This document shows positions 61,825 through 64,000 of a DNA stretch of 64,000 nt, in pieces. The stretch spans positions 186,001-250,000 of the forward strand of contig NZ_LVCF01000038.1 in assembly GCF_001594145.1 (NCBI RefSeq). Direction: 5' to 3'. Source of the DNA: Branchiibius sp. NY16-3462-2 (GTDB lineage: Bacteria > Actinomycetota > Actinomycetes > Actinomycetales > Dermatophilaceae). A program made the translations under genes and the position numbers. Under the pieces are notes generated by a model, which made no database searches, was not told the origin of the DNA, and saw only the letters and a list, made by a program, of their open reading frames with translations. Within the stretch, counting starts at the first letter, position 1. Each line of letters opens with the position of its first letter.

Positions 61825-62904
61825 ATGGATCTGCCTGTGATGCCACCGGTTTCGCCGATGTTGGCCAAGTCCGTCAAGGAGATTCCTGACGTCGGGCACG
61901 TCGAGCCCAAGTGGGACGGGTTCCGCACGATCGTCTTCCGCGATGGCGATGAGGTGGAACTCGGCAGCCGCAACGAGAAACCGATGACCCGGTACTTCCC
62001 GGAGTTGGTCGAGGCACTGAAGGCGAATCTGCCGCAGCGATGCGTCGTCGACGGGGAGATCGTCGTGATTGCCGGCGACCGTCTGGAGTTCGAGGTGCTG
62101 CAGCAGCGGATCCATCCCGCGGCCAGCCGGATCGCCAAGCTGGCGCAGGAGACTCCGGCCTCGTTCATCGCCTTCGACCTGCTCGCGGTGGCTGACGAGG
62201 ACCTGATGCAGGCGCCGTTCGAGCGGAGGCGCGCACTGCTGGAGACCGCCCTGGCGGACGCCCACGACCCGGTGTTCATTACGCCGAAGACGAACGACCC
62301 TGCCGTTGCGAAGGATTGGTTCACGCAGTTCGAGGGCGCGGGTCTGGACGGCGTGGTCGCCAAGCCGCTGGACGGCACCTATCAGCCGGACAAGCGCACC
62401 ATGTTCAAGATCAAACACGAGCGCACCGCCGACTGCGTCGTCGCGGGGTACCGATTGCACAAGACGTCCACCCCCGAGAAACCGCTGCTCGGCTCGCTGC
62501 TGCTCGGCCTCTACGACGGCGACCGGTTGCAGCACGTCGGCGTCGCGGCCTCCTTCACCGCGGTGCGGCGCGCGGAGCTCATCGACGAGCTCGAACCCTT
62601 CACCCACCACGTCGACGAGCACCCCTGGCTGGAGTGGAAGGAGTGGGCGATCGCCAATCCCGACCGCGTGCCGGGCACCCAGAGCCGGTGGAGTCAGGGC
62701 AAGGACCTGTCCTTCGTGCCGGTCCGGCCGGAGCTTGTGGTCGAGGTGGCGTACGAGCACATGCAGGGCAATCGGTTCCGGCACACCGCGCGGTTCCGCC
62801 GCTGGCGTCCGGACCGGGATCCTCGCTCCTGCACCTACGAACAGCTCGAGGAACCGGTCGATTTCAGCCTCGCGGACATCCTGGTCACTGGTCAGGGACA
62901 ATAG
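61825..62904 (+). CDS. ATP-dependent DNA ligase (LigC/LigD type)
   Basis: A 359-residue ligase. PKWDGFRTIVFRDGDEVELGSRN holds the adenylated Lys and motif I/Ia, VVDGEIVV motif III, FIAFDLLAV motif IIIa, GLDGVVAKPLDGTY motif IV and MFKIKHERTADCVVAG motif V. An OB-fold domain follows, ending in RFRHTARFRRWRPDRDPRSC. It joins ends prepared by the upstream polymerase. No ku gene is visible within the window. Confidence 0.92.
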   Translation: MDLPVMPPVSPMLAKSVKEIPDVGHVEPKWDGFRTIVFRDGDEVELGSRNEKPMTRYFPELVEALKANLPQRCVVDGEIVVIAGDRLEFEVLQQRIHPAASRIAKLAQETPASFIAFDLLAVADEDLMQAPFERRRALLETALADAHDPVFITPKTNDPAVAKDWFTQFEGAGLDGVVAKPLDGTYQPDKRTMFKIKHERTADCVVAGYRLHKTSTPEKPLLGSLLLGLYDGDRLQHVGVAASFTAVRRAELIDELEPFTHHVDEHPWLEWKEWAIANPDRVPGTQSRWSQGKDLSFVPVRPELVVEVAYEHMQGNRFRHTARFRRWRPDRDPRSCTYEQLEEPVDFSLADILVTGQGQ

Positions 62905-62908
62905 GGGT

Positions 62909-64000
62909 ATGAGTCGCCGACGTGTCATCGCCGGATCGGTTGCCGCCAGTGTGGCGGGCACCGGGGTGCTGGGCACCGCCGCTGGACTCAGCATCGCCTC
63001 CTACTTCGCCCGTCAGGTGCTTTCACCCAGACCGGCAGCGCCCGATGTGGAGATCCTGGCCTACGACGATCACACGGTGACCTTGAGTGCGACGCCAGCG
63101 ACCGGATCGCCGGGGCGGTACAGCCTCTATTGGGACGATCGCGACTCCCACGCCCGGGTCGGTGAGGTGCTCGAGCGCACGGATGCGCACGTCGTACGCG
63201 AATTGATCGGGGTCGACTTCGGCGAGTTGCACGAGGGGCCAGGCAGGTTCACCGGCTACTACTACGCGGGACCGCCGGCCACGACGTTTCCGTTGCCGAT
63301 CGAGGACGTTTCCATCGACGGTCCGCTGGGGGACTACCCGGCGTGGATCGTGCGCGGGCCGCAGAGCCGGGGTGACCGGTGGGCGGTCCTCGTCCACGGT
63401 CGGGCCGCTGCGCGCGCCGAGACCTTGCGCGCCGTCGGTGCGCTGACCGACGTCGGCTGGACGTGTCTGAGCCCCAGCTATCGCAACGACCAGGACGCAC
63501 CGGCTGACCCGGCCGGGCGATACGGATTGGGACTGACCGAGTGGCGCGACGTGGAGGCGGCGGTCGCCTTCGCCTACGCGCAGGGTGCCGACGAGGTCAT
63601 GCTCGCGGGTTGGTCGATGGGTGGTGCGGTGTGCTTGCAACTGCTGGACCTTTCCCCGTACGCCGAGGGGATCAGCCGCGTGGTGCTCGACGCGCCCGTG
63701 GTGGATTGGCAGGAGACGATCGATTTCCACGCCCGCTTGAACCGGGTGCCGATGCCGCTGAACCGGCTGGCGCAGCGTGCGGTTGCCAGTCCCGCCGCGC
63801 ACGGCCATTTTGCGGGTTTGGCTGAGCCGCTTGATCTTCCGGCGACCAACTGGGTCCGCCGGGCCGCTGAGTTGCGAACTCCGGCGTTGATCATTCATTC
63901 CCAGGACGACGACTTCGTGCCCTACGGCCCGTCGGCGGCGTTGGCGACGGCCCGCCCCGATCTGGTGCGATTGGAGCCGTGGCAGGTCGCATTGCACTGC
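62909..64000 (+). CDS. Membrane-anchored alpha/beta hydrolase (cut by window end)
   Basis: The first 364 codons of a hydrolase, open to the last base. The N-terminus reads MSRRRVIAGSVAASVAGTGVLGTAAGLSIASYFA, a membrane anchor or uncleaved signal. WAVLVHGRAAARAETLRAVGAL is the oxyanion-hole strand, VMLAGWSMGGAVCLQLL the nucleophile elbow (GWSMGG, Ser), SQDDDFVPYGPS the acid region and the last visible VALHC likely contains the catalytic His. Only the tail seems missing. Substrate unknown. ATG 62909 is 5 bases after the ligase stop, with AGGGG close upstream. Confidence 0.85.
   Translation, partial: MSRRRVIAGSVAASVAGTGVLGTAAGLSIASYFARQVLSPRPAAPDVEILAYDDHTVTLSATPATGSPGRYSLYWDDRDSHARVGEVLERTDAHVVRELIGVDFGELHEGPGRFTGYYYAGPPATTFPLPIEDVSIDGPLGDYPAWIVRGPQSRGDRWAVLVHGRAAARAETLRAVGALTDVGWTCLSPSYRNDQDAPADPAGRYGLGLTEWRDVEAAVAFAYAQGADEVMLAGWSMGGAVCLQLLDLSPYAEGISRVVLDAPVVDWQETIDFHARLNRVPMPLNRLAQRAVASPAAHGHFAGLAEPLDLPATNWVRRAAELRTPALIIHSQDDDFVPYGPSAALATARPDLVRLEPWQVALHC

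Overview
The window is high-GC DNA (near 67-70 percent by eye in core genes) with dense, often stop/start-overlapping genes, frequent GTG and TTG starts and short -10 boxes just ahead of start codons. Gene content is actinobacterial: SepH, HemQ, a [2Fe-2S]-type ferrochelatase, DUF3000, DUF3710, DUF4193, DUF5998, CeoB/CeoC and two F420-type LLM oxidoreductases. A Micrococcales chromosome, perhaps Dermacoccaceae or Intrasporangiaceae, fits best; the family is inference. Two blocks match the gene order I recall for Mycobacterium tuberculosis: suhB-DUF4193-dut-DUF3710-OB-fold-ceoC-ceoB-permease-RNA methyltransferase (about 24.9-32.7 kb) and rnd-DUF3000-hemE-hemY-hemQ-msrB (about 50.9-56.5 kb), with dxs nearby.

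Layout. 0-3.3 kb: the end of a topoisomerase IV B-subunit gene, then a translationally coupled trio (acyl-CoA dehydrogenase-like; PIG-L deacetylase fused to a NodS-like methyltransferase; family 2 glycosyltransferase) that looks like an uncharacterised glycolipid or modified amino-sugar pathway. 3.3-5.7 kb: short repeats, DUF899, and a scar made of a serine-recombinase fragment joined to a second copy of the 5' end of an HhH-GPD gene, next to a lower-GC DUF4279 gene. 5.7-11.5 kb: small enzymes, a lipoprotein polysaccharide deacetylase and topoisomerase IV subunit A. 11.5-25.8 kb: oxidoreductases, a membrane-anchored Asp-box protein coupled to a GNAT/acyl-CoA-synthetase fusion, phosphodiesterase, thymidine kinase, MFS transporter, SepH, ferrochelatase and inositol phosphatase. 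26-32.7 kb: dut and a potassium locus (CeoB/CeoC plus a KimA-like permease). 32.7-42 kb: a mixed accessory stretch with a PIN/RHH toxin-antitoxin pair, aconitase behind a perfect 20-bp palindrome, a winged-helix nucleotidyltransferase with twin operators and a short HEPN-like partner, a deletion-damaged hydrolase and a Tat-exported C39-like peptidase. 42-56.5 kb: dxs, an XRE-MurA fusion with its own palindrome, the fatty-acid beta-oxidation pair, RNase D and the coproporphyrin-dependent haem genes. 56.6-64 kb: a secreted ExeM/NucH nuclease behind a PHO-box-like repeat, a berberine-bridge-type oxidase, split LigD polymerase and ligase genes, and an alpha/beta hydrolase cut by the window end.

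The haem genes form most of a pathway inside the window: HemE, CgoX/HemY, HemQ, and CpfC 28 kb away. Dxs, MurA and SepH serve isoprenoid, wall and division functions. The most unusual items are the trio at 0.2-3.3 kb, the operator-nucleotidyltransferase-HEPN module at 38.4-39.3 kb, the XRE-MurA fusion, and three families of palindromic or direct short repeats near gene ends. I saw no CRISPR array, rRNA or tRNA. No gene-free stretch exceeds 300 bases; the longest are described under their neighbours.
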